Shown: piece after piece, positions 1 through 9,150 of the stretch
Numbering within the stretch: the stretch's first letter is position 1
Layout of the letters: every line of letters begins with the position of its first letter
Source of the DNA: Pseudomonadota bacterium
GTDB lineage: Bacteria; Planctomycetota; UBA8108; UBA1146
NCBI GenBank assembly: GCA_017859655.1
Contig: JAFMMO010000003.1
Coordinates: 1-47,598, forward strand
Reading direction: 5' to 3'
Length of the DNA stretch: 47,598 bases
Notes under the pieces: model-generated
Database searches by the model: none
Seen by the model: the letters and a program-made list of their open reading frames with translations, nothing else
What the model was told of the DNA's origin: nothing
Program-made: the position numbers and the translations under genes

Positions 1-72
1 AATCTCTCCCGTCTCCGGGGCCCGGGGCGAGGAGAGAACCCCCTCCACCGCCCCGCTCCACCGCCCCCCTCC
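1..72. other. Left window edge, no gene seen
   Basis: Short stretch beyond the stop codon of the fucosidase gene. It is C/G-rich with a CCGGGGCCCGGGG run near 16-28 that could fold on either strand, but there is no T-run, so I do not call a terminator. No start codon with a ribosome binding site is visible. Confidence 0.5.
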
Positions 73-2961
73 TCAGGGAGTGAGGACCATGGAGCCCCCC
101 TCGGAGAGCTCGATCTCCCGCCGATCCCCGCCGAGGACCACGGGCACCTTGACCGCCCGCGAGGCGGTGAGCCGCGCCTCGATGAGCGCACCTTCCGCCC
201 AGCGAAGATCGACCGTCAGCCCCTGGCGCGTCCGCAGTCCGGTGACGGAGCCGCTCGTCCAGGCGGGAGGCAGGGCGGGCAGGAGACGGAGCACGCCGCC
301 GTGAGACTGGACCAGCGCCTCCGCGACGCCGGCCGTCCCCCCGAGGTTCCCATCGATCTGAAAGGGGGGATGCGTGTTCAGGAGATTCGGCTCCGTCCGC
401 TGGGCGAGGAGGAACTGGAGGTGCTCCTGCACCGCGGCTCCATCCCCGAGTCGGGCGAACTGGCTGGCGAGCCACGCGCGACTCCAGCCGGTGTGCCCTC
501 CCCCGGAGGCGAGGCGGCGCTCGAGGGACTTCCGCGCGGCGATGAAGCGGGCGGTGTCCCGCTCGGGGGTCCACAGCTCCGCGGGATGAAGACCGATGAG
601 ATGCGCGGTGTGGATGTGCCCCGGCTGCGCCTCCTCCATCGGCCCTCGCCACTCGAGCAGAGCTCCGCCCTCGCCGATGGCGGGCGCCGCGAGCCGCGCC
701 CGCGCCTCGCGCACCTCATCGAGGAGGGTGGTTCGCTTGCTCAGGATCTCCCCCATCTCCAGCGCGATGTCGAAGAGGTCGGCGATGAGGACCTGATCGC
801 TGGTGTTGCCCATCCCGACATCGACCACCGTGCCATCATCGAGGCGGTAGGAGTTCTCGGGGGAGCTGCTCGGGCCGGAGATCAGGAGGCCGGTGTCCGG
901 CTCCTCGACGAGCATCGCCAGCTGGAAGCGGCATGCCCCCTCGACGGCGGGCCACGCCTGCTCCTCGAGGAAGGTGCGATCCCCGGTGAACTGGTAGTGC
1001 TCCCACAGGTGCCGACAGAGCCAGGTGCCGCCGTGGGGCCAGAGCCCCCAGACGGTCAGCCCGATCGGCACGGTGAAGGCCCAGATGTCACTCACATGAT
1101 GCGCGACCCAGCCGGGCGCACCGTAGTGGACGCGGGCGGTCTTCACCCCGCGCAGGCGAAGCCTGCGGATGAAGTCGAAGAGAGGCTCGTGACACTCCGA
1201 GAGGGCGGTGACCTCGGCGGGCCAGTAGTTCATCTGGAGGTTGATGTTGAGGTGGTAGTCGGCGTTCCAGGGCGCCTCGATGTGGGGATTCCAGATCCCC
1301 TGGAGGTTCGCCGGGAGGGTCCCGGGGCGGGAGCTGCCCATCAGGAGATACCGCCCGTACTGGAACCAGGTCGCGATGAGGTCCGGGTCCGACTCCCCCG
1401 CCCGCACACGCGCGAGTCGCTCGTTCGTGGGGAGGCTCCGGCGGTCGTGCCCCCCCAGCTCGAGGGTCACGCGGCGGAGGAGCGCCTGATGATCGGCGAC
1501 GTGTCGCTGGCGCAGCTCCTCGAAGGTCCTCTCGGCGGCCGCTCCGAGGACCCTCTCGTTCCGGAGCCCCGGGTCCCCCTTGCGGAAGTCGGTCGCCGCC
1601 GCGAGGACGATGAGGATCTCGTCCGCGCCGCGCACCTCGATCACCCCTGCCTCGCTCCGGATCCCACCGCCGATGGTGGTGAGGCGAGCCCGGGCCTCGA
1701 ACGAGGTCCCCGGGTCCTCGCCCCCCTGACTCGCCCGGCCGACGAGGCGGAGCTGGTCGGGAGGGAGCACGCCCGCGCTCGCCCCCTCCGGCCGATCGAG
1801 GGTGAGCCGACCGGAGAGTCCGCCGGGCCGATCGCAGGTGAGGCGGAGGATGAGGGCATCGTCGGGGGCGCTCGCGAACACCTCGCGGGTGAAGCGCGCC
1901 TCGCCGGAGCGGAAGCGTGTGCGCGCGATCCCGGTCGAGAGATCGAGGGAGCGCTGGTAGTCATCGACGACCCCCAGATCGGCGAGCTCGAAGCGCAGGT
2001 CTCCGAGGGTCTGATGGCTCCGGATCCGCCGGGGCGTCATGAACTCGTCCTGCAGGAGACGCTGGGCCTCCGCGATCCGCCCTTCGAGGCAGAGCTCCCG
2101 GGCCTCGCGGAACGCCTCCGCCGAGCCCGGCCGGTCCCGCTCGATCGGGAGACCGGCCCACACGCTCTCCTCGTTCAGCTGCAGATGCATCGTGCGCACC
2201 CCGCCGTGGACCATCGCCCCGAGGCGTCCGTTGCCCACGGGGAGCGCCTCCAGCCAGGAGCTCGCCGGCTCGCGGTACCAGAGGATCCGGCTCCCCTCCG
2301 GCGCCGCCTCCGCGGCGGTGATGACCACGGGGTTTCCCGCCGCGATCGCGCCGCTCCCCTGACGGCCGAGGTACTCCCGCGCGAGGATCAGGGCGGCGAA
2401 GGAGGTCGCCGGGGCGTCCCACTCCGCGGCCGGTCGATCCCCTTCCCGCAGGAGCCAGGTCCCGCCGCCGAGGCCGATCGTGCCCTTCGGTCCCTTCAGC
2501 GCGAGAGGTCCGGCGGTGATGCCTCCCTCGCCCCCGGCATCGCGGACCCGGACCGCAATCAGGTTGGGCCGGCCGACCAGGATCCGCTCGGCCGGGACCT
2601 CGTAGACCCGCGGCGTCCCGTAGGCGGAGCCGACCGCATCTCCGAAGCCGCCGAGGCCTCCGATCTTCACGCCGTTGATGTAGGTCTCGTCCGCATCATC
2701 GATCGTTCCGAGGTGAAGAGTGAGGGGATCCCCCGCCCAGCTCTCCGGCACGACCACATAGGTCCGGTACCAGACGATGCCGTCGAAGTCCTCGAGTCCG
2801 GAGATCCGGGAGAACGGGGCCGGGACCGGCACATGCCGCCACTCCTCCGCGTCCTGGCCCGACGGGACGGAGCGCCCCGGGACCGACGACGAGGATGCGA
2901 GCAGGACCGCCAGGAGGAGGGAGCGGCGCAGGAGTGCGGTGCGCGGGGACCGGAACAGCAT
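73..2961 (-). CDS. GH95 alpha-L-fucosidase-like glycoside hydrolase, secreted
   Basis: Predicted 962-residue exported hydrolase of the GH95 family, which cleaves terminal alpha-1,2-fucose (some members alpha-galactose) from host or plant glycans. I start it at MLFRSPRTALLRRSLL, because this gives an Arg-rich then Leu/Ala-rich signal peptide and a GAGG sequence lies just upstream; the open frame continues 45 codons further but that part is proline-rich and unlike coding sequence. Residues about 40-180 look like a beta-sandwich (GH2/sialate-esterase type jelly roll, with the DADETYINGVKIG stretch). The GH95 N-terminal domain begins near LWYREPASSWLEALPVGNGR. The alpha/alpha catalytic barrel has NADYHLNINLQMNYW (about 566-580), SPEN with Glu702 in the usual general-acid position, and FQIDGNLGG with Asp870. 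Typical members are 750-900 residues, so the extra length is the N-terminal sandwich. Substrate is inferred from family only. It stands alone; no other glycosidase is nearby. Confidence 0.9.
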   Translation of the reverse strand: MLFRSPRTALLRRSLLLAVLLASSSSVPGRSVPSGQDAEEWRHVPVPAPFSRISGLEDFDGIVWYRTYVVVPESWAGDPLTLHLGTIDDADETYINGVKIGGLGGFGDAVGSAYGTPRVYEVPAERILVGRPNLIAVRVRDAGGEGGITAGPLALKGPKGTIGLGGGTWLLREGDRPAAEWDAPATSFAALILAREYLGRQGSGAIAAGNPVVITAAEAAPEGSRILWYREPASSWLEALPVGNGRLGAMVHGGVRTMHLQLNEESVWAGLPIERDRPGSAEAFREARELCLEGRIAEAQRLLQDEFMTPRRIRSHQTLGDLRFELADLGVVDDYQRSLDLSTGIARTRFRSGEARFTREVFASAPDDALILRLTCDRPGGLSGRLTLDRPEGASAGVLPPDQLRLVGRASQGGEDPGTSFEARARLTTIGGGIRSEAGVIEVRGADEILIVLAAATDFRKGDPGLRNERVLGAAAERTFEELRQRHVADHQALLRRVTLELGGHDRRSLPTNERLARVRAGESDPDLIATWFQYGRYLLMGSSRPGTLPANLQGIWNPHIEAPWNADYHLNINLQMNYWPAEVTALSECHEPLFDFIRRLRLRGVKTARVHYGAPGWVAHHVSDIWAFTVPIGLTVWGLWPHGGTWLCRHLWEHYQFTGDRTFLEEQAWPAVEGACRFQLAMLVEEPDTGLLISGPSSSPENSYRLDDGTVVDVGMGNTSDQVLIADLFDIALEMGEILSKRTTLLDEVREARARLAAPAIGEGGALLEWRGPMEEAQPGHIHTAHLIGLHPAELWTPERDTARFIAARKSLERRLASGGGHTGWSRAWLASQFARLGDGAAVQEHLQFLLAQRTEPNLLNTHPPFQIDGNLGGTAGVAEALVQSHGGVLRLLPALPPAWTSGSVTGLRTRQGLTVDLRWAEGALIEARLTASRAVKVPVVLGGDRREIELSEGGSMVLTP

Positions 2962-3153
2962 GGGCACCTCGGATTCGCACGAAGGGGAAGGCCGGCTCCT
3001 CCGGACGATGTCGGCGAGCGGCGGATGCGGGCGCGCGGTCGGAAGTCTGGCGGTCCGTGGCGGGGGGGGCAAGGAGATCGCGCAGGAGCCACCCACGCGG
3101 GGAGAGGCTGCGGAGGCCGAGGCAGACGCAAGCCCGGCTCCCCGGGGAGGAGA

Positions 3154-3536
3154 CTACTCCGGCTCGATGCTGAAGGTCAGCGGGTAGCCCCGGGTGCGCG
3201 CGAGATGGTGACTGTGCTCGACCCGGAACTCCGCCTCCTCGAGGCCGAAGCAGCGGACCAGGGCGCACTCCGCGTTGTGCGCCTCGAGCATCACCTCGAT
3301 CGCATGCTCGACGCCGAGGCGGTAGACCCCGGTGAGGATGCGCACCACGAAGTCCATCGGCGTGCGATCGTCGTTGTGGACGAGGACCTTGTAGCGCCGC
3401 GCCCGCTCGGTCCGCGGCTCGGTGGCGGTGGCCGGGCTGGGGGAGGTCTGCGTGGCACGGGTCGGACTCTCCCCCCGACAAGGGGCGGAGGCGACGCAGA
3501 GCCGGGGATCGGAGAGGAGTCGGGGCGCATGCTCAT
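3154..3536 (-). CDS. clpS: ClpS, ClpAP/ClpCP adaptor, with apparent frameshift near 5' end
   Basis: ClpS binds the N-domain of ClpA/ClpC and hands over N-degron substrates. The diagnostic block YKVLVHNDDRTPMDFVVRIL is present, followed by EHAIEVMLEAHNAECALV and the C-terminal end YPLTFSIEPE, so the core is intact and in frame from about 3468 down to the stop. However, this frame has no ATG, GTG or TTG between the upstream stop (about 3567) and the internal Met of TPMDF at 3357, and starting there would remove the first strand and the HNDD loop. A good start, ATGAGCATGCGCCCC at 3536, lies in the neighbouring frame; joining the frames needs one extra G in the six-G run at 3471-3476. I therefore give the gene as 3154-3536 with a shift at that run. 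It is either a homopolymer error, a -1 slip on GGG GGG, or a real mutation. Joined length is about 127 residues. Confidence 0.8.
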
Positions 3537-3601
3537 GGCGGCATGATACTCCCGGCTCCCCCCCTCATCACCCATGCTCCTGAGGAGGGTGCGGTCTCCG
3601 A

Positions 3602-4360
3602 TCAGACGCTCGAGAGGCCGCCGTCCGCCGCCAGCGCCTGCCCCACGACGAAGCTCGCCTCATCGCTCAGGAGCCAGCAGACGAGCGCCGCGATCTCCTC
3701 GCTTCGCCCGATGCGCCCGATGGGATGGAGCGCCCCGAGCTCCTCCTCGGAGAGTCCCCCTCCGCTCCGGAAGCGCTCGAACATCTCCGTGCGAACCGCT
3801 CCGGGGCAGACCGAGTTGATCCTCACTCCCTGGGCGGCGACCTCGACCGCGGCGGTTCGGGTGAGGCCGTTCACCGCGTGCTTCGCCGCCGCGTAGAGGG
3901 CCTGACCGCCGAAGCCGACGAGCCCCGCCACGGAGGAGTTGTTGACGATCGCCCCTCCGCCCCGCTCGAGGAGGCGAGGGATCTGCGCTCGCATGGAGAA
4001 GAAGGTCCCCCGCAGGTTCGTGTCGAGGACACGGTCGTAGGTGGCATCGTCCATGGTGTGCAGCGGACCCATGGGGCCCTCCACGCCGGCGTTGTTGAAG
4101 GCTCCGTCGAGACCACCGAAGCGCTCCACGGCGAGGTCCACCAGGGCGCGGACCTGTGCATCGTCGGTCACATCGGTGCGCTGGAAGAGCGCGATGCCCC
4201 CGCCCCGCTCGATCTCGGCGACCGTGTCGCCCCCGAGCTCGGCGTTGCGATTCCCGATGACGACCCGGGCGCCCTCCACCGCCAGCTGGATCGCGGTCGC
4301 CCGCCCGATCCCCGTGCCGCCTCCCGTGACCACGAAGACACGATTCTCGAAACGAGCCAT
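3602..4360 (-). CDS. SDR family NAD(P)-dependent oxidoreductase
   Basis: Classical short-chain dehydrogenase/reductase of 252 residues, the usual length of the family. Seen: Rossmann nucleotide loop TGGGTGIG (12-19), NNAG (89-92), the catalytic serine in NNSSVAG (Ser143) and the YAAAK pair Tyr156/Lys160, then the PGAVRTEM loop and the C-terminal ADGG end. The loop after the second strand reads GNRN rather than a clear acidic residue, which leans to NADP(H), though weakly. I prefer the second ATG (MARFENRVF): the first ATG, six bases upstream, sits immediately after the AGAGGGAG ribosome binding site with no spacing. Substrate cannot be told. It is a single gene: 455 nt separate it from lhr upstream. 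Confidence 0.9.
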   Translation of the reverse strand: MARFENRVFVVTGGGTGIGRATAIQLAVEGARVVIGNRNAELGGDTVAEIERGGGIALFQRTDVTDDAQVRALVDLAVERFGGLDGAFNNAGVEGPMGPLHTMDDATYDRVLDTNLRGTFFSMRAQIPRLLERGGGAIVNNSSVAGLVGFGGQALYAAAKHAVNGLTRTAAVEVAAQGVRINSVCPGAVRTEMFERFRSGGGLSEEELGALHPIGRIGRSEEIAALVCWLLSDEASFVVGQALAADGGLSSV

Positions 4361-4815
4361 GCCCATCTCCCTCTCGCCGACCAGCGCCGCCGGCCCCCCG
4401 CCGAAGCGGGCGATCCTGACACACTCTCTGTCGCGCGGCTTTCGCGCGCTCCGGGCTCATCCTGCCGGCGAATGAAGGAGAAAGGGACGGAATGACCGGG
4501 AAAACGCCGATTCCCGCGGGGCCCCTGTTTTCGGTCCGGCTCTTGCGAAACGGGGGTGTGCGGCGACCTCACGGGGGTTCCCAGGACCCCAGAGGTGGAG
4601 GCCGCCCTCGGATTGTCTCCAACAGCCCGAGTCCGACATGGGACTGACCGGGTCAAGGGAGCGCGCGCTCCCCCGGGTCTGCACCTCGAGCGATTCCCGC
4701 GAGCGCCAGCGGGCCTTCGGGCTCACTGGAGGGGCGCGACAGGTGGAGCGCGGTTGACGACCTGCCCATGCCGGCTCGGGCTCTTCTCGTTCCGCCCGGA
4801 GGCCCCGGGGAACCG
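4361..4815. other. 455-nt spacer between lhr and the SDR gene
   Basis: No convincing coding sequence: short frames here have poor codon use and no ribosome binding site. On the minus strand it is the 3' side of lhr and the leader of the SDR gene. The leader can form a 6-bp hairpin, CGCGCG-GCTTT-CGCGCG at 4432-4448. Just after the lhr stop, CCCGG-AGGCC-CCGGG near 4797-4811 may fold. No confident promoter boxes. Confidence 0.4.
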
Positions 4816-7800
4816 TCAGCTCTGCGGCTGAGGTCTGGGTGGCTGAGGTCTGGGTGGCTGAGGTCTCGGTGGCTGAGACTTGAGCGGCTGGGGCTTTTGC
4901 ACCTCCGGCAGGATCCCCCCCCGGACCTCCCCGATCCGCTCGAGGAGGAGGGACCGCGCGAAGGCGAGGGGATCCCGGGGAGAGAGCGCGACCTTCTCCA
5001 GCCGGTCCCCCTCCTCTCGTCGATCCTCCCGCTCCCCACGGTCCTTGCGCAGGCGCGGCACCGCATCCGGAAGCGCATACTGCTCCCCGGGGAGCGGCCC
5101 CCCCACGAAGCGCCCCCCGCGCACCTCCCCCCGGAGCTCGAGGCGTCGGCACGCCCTCAGGAGATCACGCCACGCCACCGGCACGCGCTCCTTCTCGAGG
5201 AGGCGCTTGAAGATCACCCCGTGGCGCCTCAGGAGCTGGAGCGCGACCCACTCCGCTCGATCCTCATCGACGAGAGCATCCGGAACCGCAGGAACCTCCC
5301 CCGCCACGGTCTCGATCGGGCGGAGCCGATCCCAGCGACCGGTCGTCACCCTCCGGAAGACCCGGGAGCCCCGCCGATGGCTGGGGACGATGAGCTTCCG
5401 AAGCGCGCCGTAGGCGTCGTTCGTCACGAGGCCATGGGAGACGAGGCTGGCGAGCCCCTCCTCGAGGTGACTGGGGAGGAGCTCGAGATCCCGGCGGAGA
5501 CGATCGGAGAAGGAGGCTCCGCGCATCCTCAGCTCCTCGAGGATCTGGCGGGCGTGCCAGGGAAGCGGATGCCGCTCCGACTCCGGCGTGGGACCCGCGG
5601 AGGGGTCCGGGAACGGAGGGAGCGTCACGGGAGGAGCGAGGGCGAGCCAATCTTCGAGGTCCGCGCGGGGGAGAAGGGTGATCGGGGCGGAGCGCGGCGG
5701 CGCGGAGGAGCTCCCCCAGAGGCGCCCCCAGACCACCTGACCGGTCATCGTCAGCTCATCGAGCCACTCCCGGCGGTACTCCGCGACCCGGACGGGGAGG
5801 ATCGATCGCTCCCAGTCCGGAGCCGGGACCTCGATCCCCGCCAGCTGCTCGATCGCGGCGAGGACCCCCTGCGGGCCGGCCCGCCGGGAGCCGGGCGCGG
5901 CGTGATGCCACTCGGCGAGGAAGTCGACGAAGCGCGCAGGAGTCACGGGGCGGATCGCCTCGCGGAGTGTCTCCAGGGTGTACCTCTGGATGCGGGCGAG
6001 GAGGCGCCGCTCGCACCACTGCTCGACCCCATCGAGGCGGACGCGCATCACGCTGCCCTCTCCCTCGAGCTGCTGGAGGAGAACCTGCTCCTCCCGCGCG
6101 TCCCCCTCGGGGCGCCCGTGCCGCCCGATTCCGGGACGCACCGGCCCCAGAGCGTCGAGGCGTCCGCGGAGCTGGGCCCGGGGCTCGCGCGTCGACTCGG
6201 TCGCGAGGTAGCGCCCCCGCTCACGGTCATGCTCCGCGCGTCCGGCGACAACGAGCGCCTCGAGCCAGGGGCGCCAGGAGACGCGCCCCCCCTCCTCCGC
6301 CTCTGCGCCGCGCCGCGCGCCGCCCTCCTCCGCCTCCGCCTCGGTCACGAAGCCGATCCAGAGCAGGACCTCGTGCATCTCCTCGATGTCCTGGGGATCG
6401 GGCCACGCCTCCTCGCGCACCCGGGCGACCGCAGCCGGATCGAGTGCGCCGATCTCATCCGCGCTGCGGGCATCCAGCCCCCGCCGGCTCACGACCGCCT
6501 GGGTCCTCCGCTCCTCGAGAGGAGCGTCGTCGAGGAAGGCGTAGGGCGAGGCGTTGAGGATGCTGCGCGCAAAGGCGCTCGGCTGCGGGAGGTCCACGGT
6601 GATCGTCTCGATCGTGCCGTCCTGAATCCCCTGCAGCACCGCCGCGGCACCATCCACATCCATCGCCTCCCGGAGGCAGTCCTCGATCGACTGATGGACC
6701 ATCGGCTGCTCGAGAACATCCGGCTCCACGAAGTCGCCCGGCGGGAGGTTCTCCCCGCAGGCGAGCACCTCGGGGAAGGACTGGGAGAGGAGATCGGTCG
6801 CCTTCATCCGCTGGATCGGCGGTGGCACCCTCCGGCCCCCGAGCATCCGGGGGAGCTGGAGGGAGCGCTGGGTGTTCCATCGCCAGCGTGACTCGAACAT
6901 CGGGAGGTCGAGCACCGCCTGTCGCAACGCCTTCTCCAGGCCGACGGCGCGGATGTAGGTGAAGACCTCGTCGAGCGGGAAGCTGTGCTGAAGTCCGAGG
7001 GAGAGGAGGAAGGAGTCCTCGTTCGCGGCGGCCTGCAGCTCGAAGCCGAAGTTCCGGCAGAACTTCTTGCGCAGCCCGAGCCCCCACGCGCGGTTGATCC
7101 GCCCACCGAAGACCGCGTGGATGACGAGCTGCTGACCCCCGCTCTCATCGAAGAAGCGCTCGACGATGACGCGCTCCGGGGTCGGCGCCGCTCCCAGCGC
7201 GGCCTTCCCCTCGGCGACATGATCGAGGATCTGGACCGCCGCCTCGTGAGGGACTCCGCACTCCTCGCGGAGCCAACGCAGATCGGTCCCGTGCTCGCGG
7301 ACCTGCCCCACCTCGTGCGAGAGCTCATCGGTGCGGGACGGCGCCTCGCCGAACCAGAAGGGGAGGCTCGGCGGGAGCCCGTGGGCATCGCCGACGATCA
7401 CCTTCCCCGGCTCCACCTTGAGCACCTGCCAGCTCGTGCTCCCGAGCTGGAAGATGTCCCCCACCGTCGCCTCGACCGCGAAGTCCTCGTCGAGGGTCCC
7501 GATGAAGGTCCCTTCCGTGGCGAGCACCACGCGGTAGTCGGCGCGATCGGGGATCGCCCCTCCGGAGGTGATGGCGGTCAGCCGCGCCCGCCGGGTCCCG
7601 CGGACGGTGCCGTTGATCCCATCCCGGTGGAGGAGGGCGGAGCGCCCTCCGGAGTGGAGCCGCAGCAGCGCCTCGAAGCGATCGAACCCCAGCGCGCGAT
7701 AGGGCCACGCCCGGGTCAGCGCTCGATGCAGCTCCTCCTCCGACCGTGGTCCCGCCGCGCACTCCGCCACGATCTGCTGGGCGAGGATGTCGAGGGGAGC

Positions 7801-9045
7801 GGTCGGCTGGGGGGTCCGATCAAGGACCCCACGACGGATGGCGCGGAGCATCGCGGCCCCCTCGACCAGCTCCCCGATCGTCAGGGGAAGCAGTCGGCCC
7901 TTCGGCGTGGCCGAGAGGCGGTGACCGGAGCGCCCGACCCTCTGGAGGAAGGTCGCGATGCTCGTCGGCACCCCCACCTGGATCATGAGATCGACCGCAC
8001 CGATGTCGATCCCCAGCTCGAGGGAGGCGGTCGCGACGAGGGCGCGGAGCGTCCCCTCCTTCAGCCGCGTCTCCGCGTCGAGGCGTCGCTCCTTCGAGAG
8101 GCTCGAGTGGTGGCATGTCACAGCCTCCTCCCCGAGCTTCTCCTGCAGCCTCGCGCTGACCCGCTCCGCGAGCTTGCGGGTCTGGACGAAGATCAGGGTC
8201 GTCGTGTGCCCCTCGATGTGCGCGACGATGCGGTCGTAGATCTCATCCCAGGTGTCATGGGAGCAGATCGTCTGAAGGGGCGACTCCGGGACCTCGAGCG
8301 CCAGGTCCAGCTCCCGCAGGTGGCCGATGTCGACGGTGGTGCAGGGGCGCGGGTCATTCCCATGATCGACCCCGACGAGGAAGCTCGCGACATCGGAGAC
8401 CGGCTTCTGCGTCGCGGAGAGCCCGATCCGCTGCGGCGGCGCGCGCTCCCCCTCGGTGACGACGAGGTGTTCGAGGCGCTCGAGGGAGAGCGCGAGATGG
8501 GCGCCCCTCTTGTCTCCGAGCAGGGCGTGGATCTCATCGACGATCACGGTGCGGACCGTCGAGAGCATCCGGCGGCCGCCCTCGCTCGTGAGGAGGATGA
8601 AGACGCTCTCCGGTGTCGTGACGAGGATGTGCGGCGGCTTCCGCGTCATGCGGGTGCGCTCGCTGGCGGGGGTGTCTCCGGAGCGCACGCTGACCCGCAC
8701 CTCGGGCAGCGTCTCATCCAAGGCCCGGAGCGCGGCGAGGGGGGCCTCGAGGTTCTTGCGGACATCGTTGCCGAGCGCCTTGAGCGGCGAGATGTAGAGG
8801 ACCCGCGTCTCCTCGGGGAGCGCGCCCTCGCCTGCAGCCGCCCCGGCCCCCTCACGGAGGAGGGAGTCGACGGCGTGAAGGAAGGCCGCGAGAGTCTTGC
8901 CGCTCCCGGTCGGCGCCGCGATCAGGGTGTGACCACCTCGCGCGATCGCGGGCCAGCCCTCCACCTGGGGCGGTGTCGGCTCACCGAGGCTCTCCCGGAA
9001 CCATCGGGCGGTCGTCGGATGAAAGGCGGAGAGGACATCGACCAA
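4816..9045 (-). CDS. lhr: Lhr-type large superfamily 2 DNA helicase
   Basis: 1409-residue protein of the long bacterial Lhr family, ATP-dependent 3'-5' helicases linked to DNA repair. Seen: Walker A APTGSGKT (44-51), the DEIH Walker B in VIVDEIHALLG, the SAT motif in GLSATQKP, a second RecA domain with CHHSSLSKERR, GIDIG and the QRVGRSGH arginine-finger motif, then the Lhr winged-helix/core region and a long C-terminal extension with several helical wing-like segments (E. coli Lhr is 1538 residues). The start is TTG (MVDVLSAF), with GGGAG about nine bases upstream and no in-frame ATG nearby. The last about 25 residues are a proline-rich tail of repeated PPRPQ units encoded by a 15-bp tandem repeat. 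It lies 105 nt downstream of phoR on the same strand and could be read from the same transcript. Confidence 0.93.
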   Translation of the reverse strand: MVDVLSAFHPTTARWFRESLGEPTPPQVEGWPAIARGGHTLIAAPTGSGKTLAAFLHAVDSLLREGAGAAAGEGALPEETRVLYISPLKALGNDVRKNLEAPLAALRALDETLPEVRVSVRSGDTPASERTRMTRKPPHILVTTPESVFILLTSEGGRRMLSTVRTVIVDEIHALLGDKRGAHLALSLERLEHLVVTEGERAPPQRIGLSATQKPVSDVASFLVGVDHGNDPRPCTTVDIGHLRELDLALEVPESPLQTICSHDTWDEIYDRIVAHIEGHTTTLIFVQTRKLAERVSARLQEKLGEEAVTCHHSSLSKERRLDAETRLKEGTLRALVATASLELGIDIGAVDLMIQVGVPTSIATFLQRVGRSGHRLSATPKGRLLPLTIGELVEGAAMLRAIRRGVLDRTPQPTAPLDILAQQIVAECAAGPRSEEELHRALTRAWPYRALGFDRFEALLRLHSGGRSALLHRDGINGTVRGTRRARLTAITSGGAIPDRADYRVVLATEGTFIGTLDEDFAVEATVGDIFQLGSTSWQVLKVEPGKVIVGDAHGLPPSLPFWFGEAPSRTDELSHEVGQVREHGTDLRWLREECGVPHEAAVQILDHVAEGKAALGAAPTPERVIVERFFDESGGQQLVIHAVFGGRINRAWGLGLRKKFCRNFGFELQAAANEDSFLLSLGLQHSFPLDEVFTYIRAVGLEKALRQAVLDLPMFESRWRWNTQRSLQLPRMLGGRRVPPPIQRMKATDLLSQSFPEVLACGENLPPGDFVEPDVLEQPMVHQSIEDCLREAMDVDGAAAVLQGIQDGTIETITVDLPQPSAFARSILNASPYAFLDDAPLEERRTQAVVSRRGLDARSADEIGALDPAAVARVREEAWPDPQDIEEMHEVLLWIGFVTEAEAEEGGARRGAEAEEGGRVSWRPWLEALVVAGRAEHDRERGRYLATESTREPRAQLRGRLDALGPVRPGIGRHGRPEGDAREEQVLLQQLEGEGSVMRVRLDGVEQWCERRLLARIQRYTLETLREAIRPVTPARFVDFLAEWHHAAPGSRRAGPQGVLAAIEQLAGIEVPAPDWERSILPVRVAEYRREWLDELTMTGQVVWGRLWGSSSAPPRSAPITLLPRADLEDWLALAPPVTLPPFPDPSAGPTPESERHPLPWHARQILEELRMRGASFSDRLRRDLELLPSHLEEGLASLVSHGLVTNDAYGALRKLIVPSHRRGSRVFRRVTTGRWDRLRPIETVAGEVPAVPDALVDEDRAEWVALQLLRRHGVIFKRLLEKERVPVAWRDLLRACRRLELRGEVRGGRFVGGPLPGEQYALPDAVPRLRKDRGEREDRREEGDRLEKVALSPRDPLAFARSLLLERIGEVRGGILPEVQKPQPLKSQPPRPQPPRPQPPRPQPQS
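4828..4887. repeat. 15-bp tandem repeat in the 3' end of lhr
   Basis: Four head-to-tail copies of CTGAGGTCTGGGTGG: two identical (4828-4842, 4843-4857), one with a single change (4858-4872), one diverged (4873-4887). Being a multiple of three it stays in frame and encodes PPRPQ units on the minus strand at the C-terminus of Lhr. Likely variable in copy number by slippage. Confidence 0.9.
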
Positions 9046-9150
9046 GGCTGGGGCTCCCGTCGGGCGGACTTCGCGAAGGGCGATCGTAACCGACCGGGAG
9101 GGGGAGGGAACGGCGAGACGGGGAACCGACGCGTCGAGATTCGTCGGGGA

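Noticed and set aside
301..3546. Very long plus-strand open frame opposite the GH95 and clpS genes
   Set aside because: It is the mirror frame of a GC-rich gene. Its protein is repetitive in Arg, Glu, Leu and Pro, has no recognisable motif, and the opposite strand has clear GH95 and ClpS motifs.
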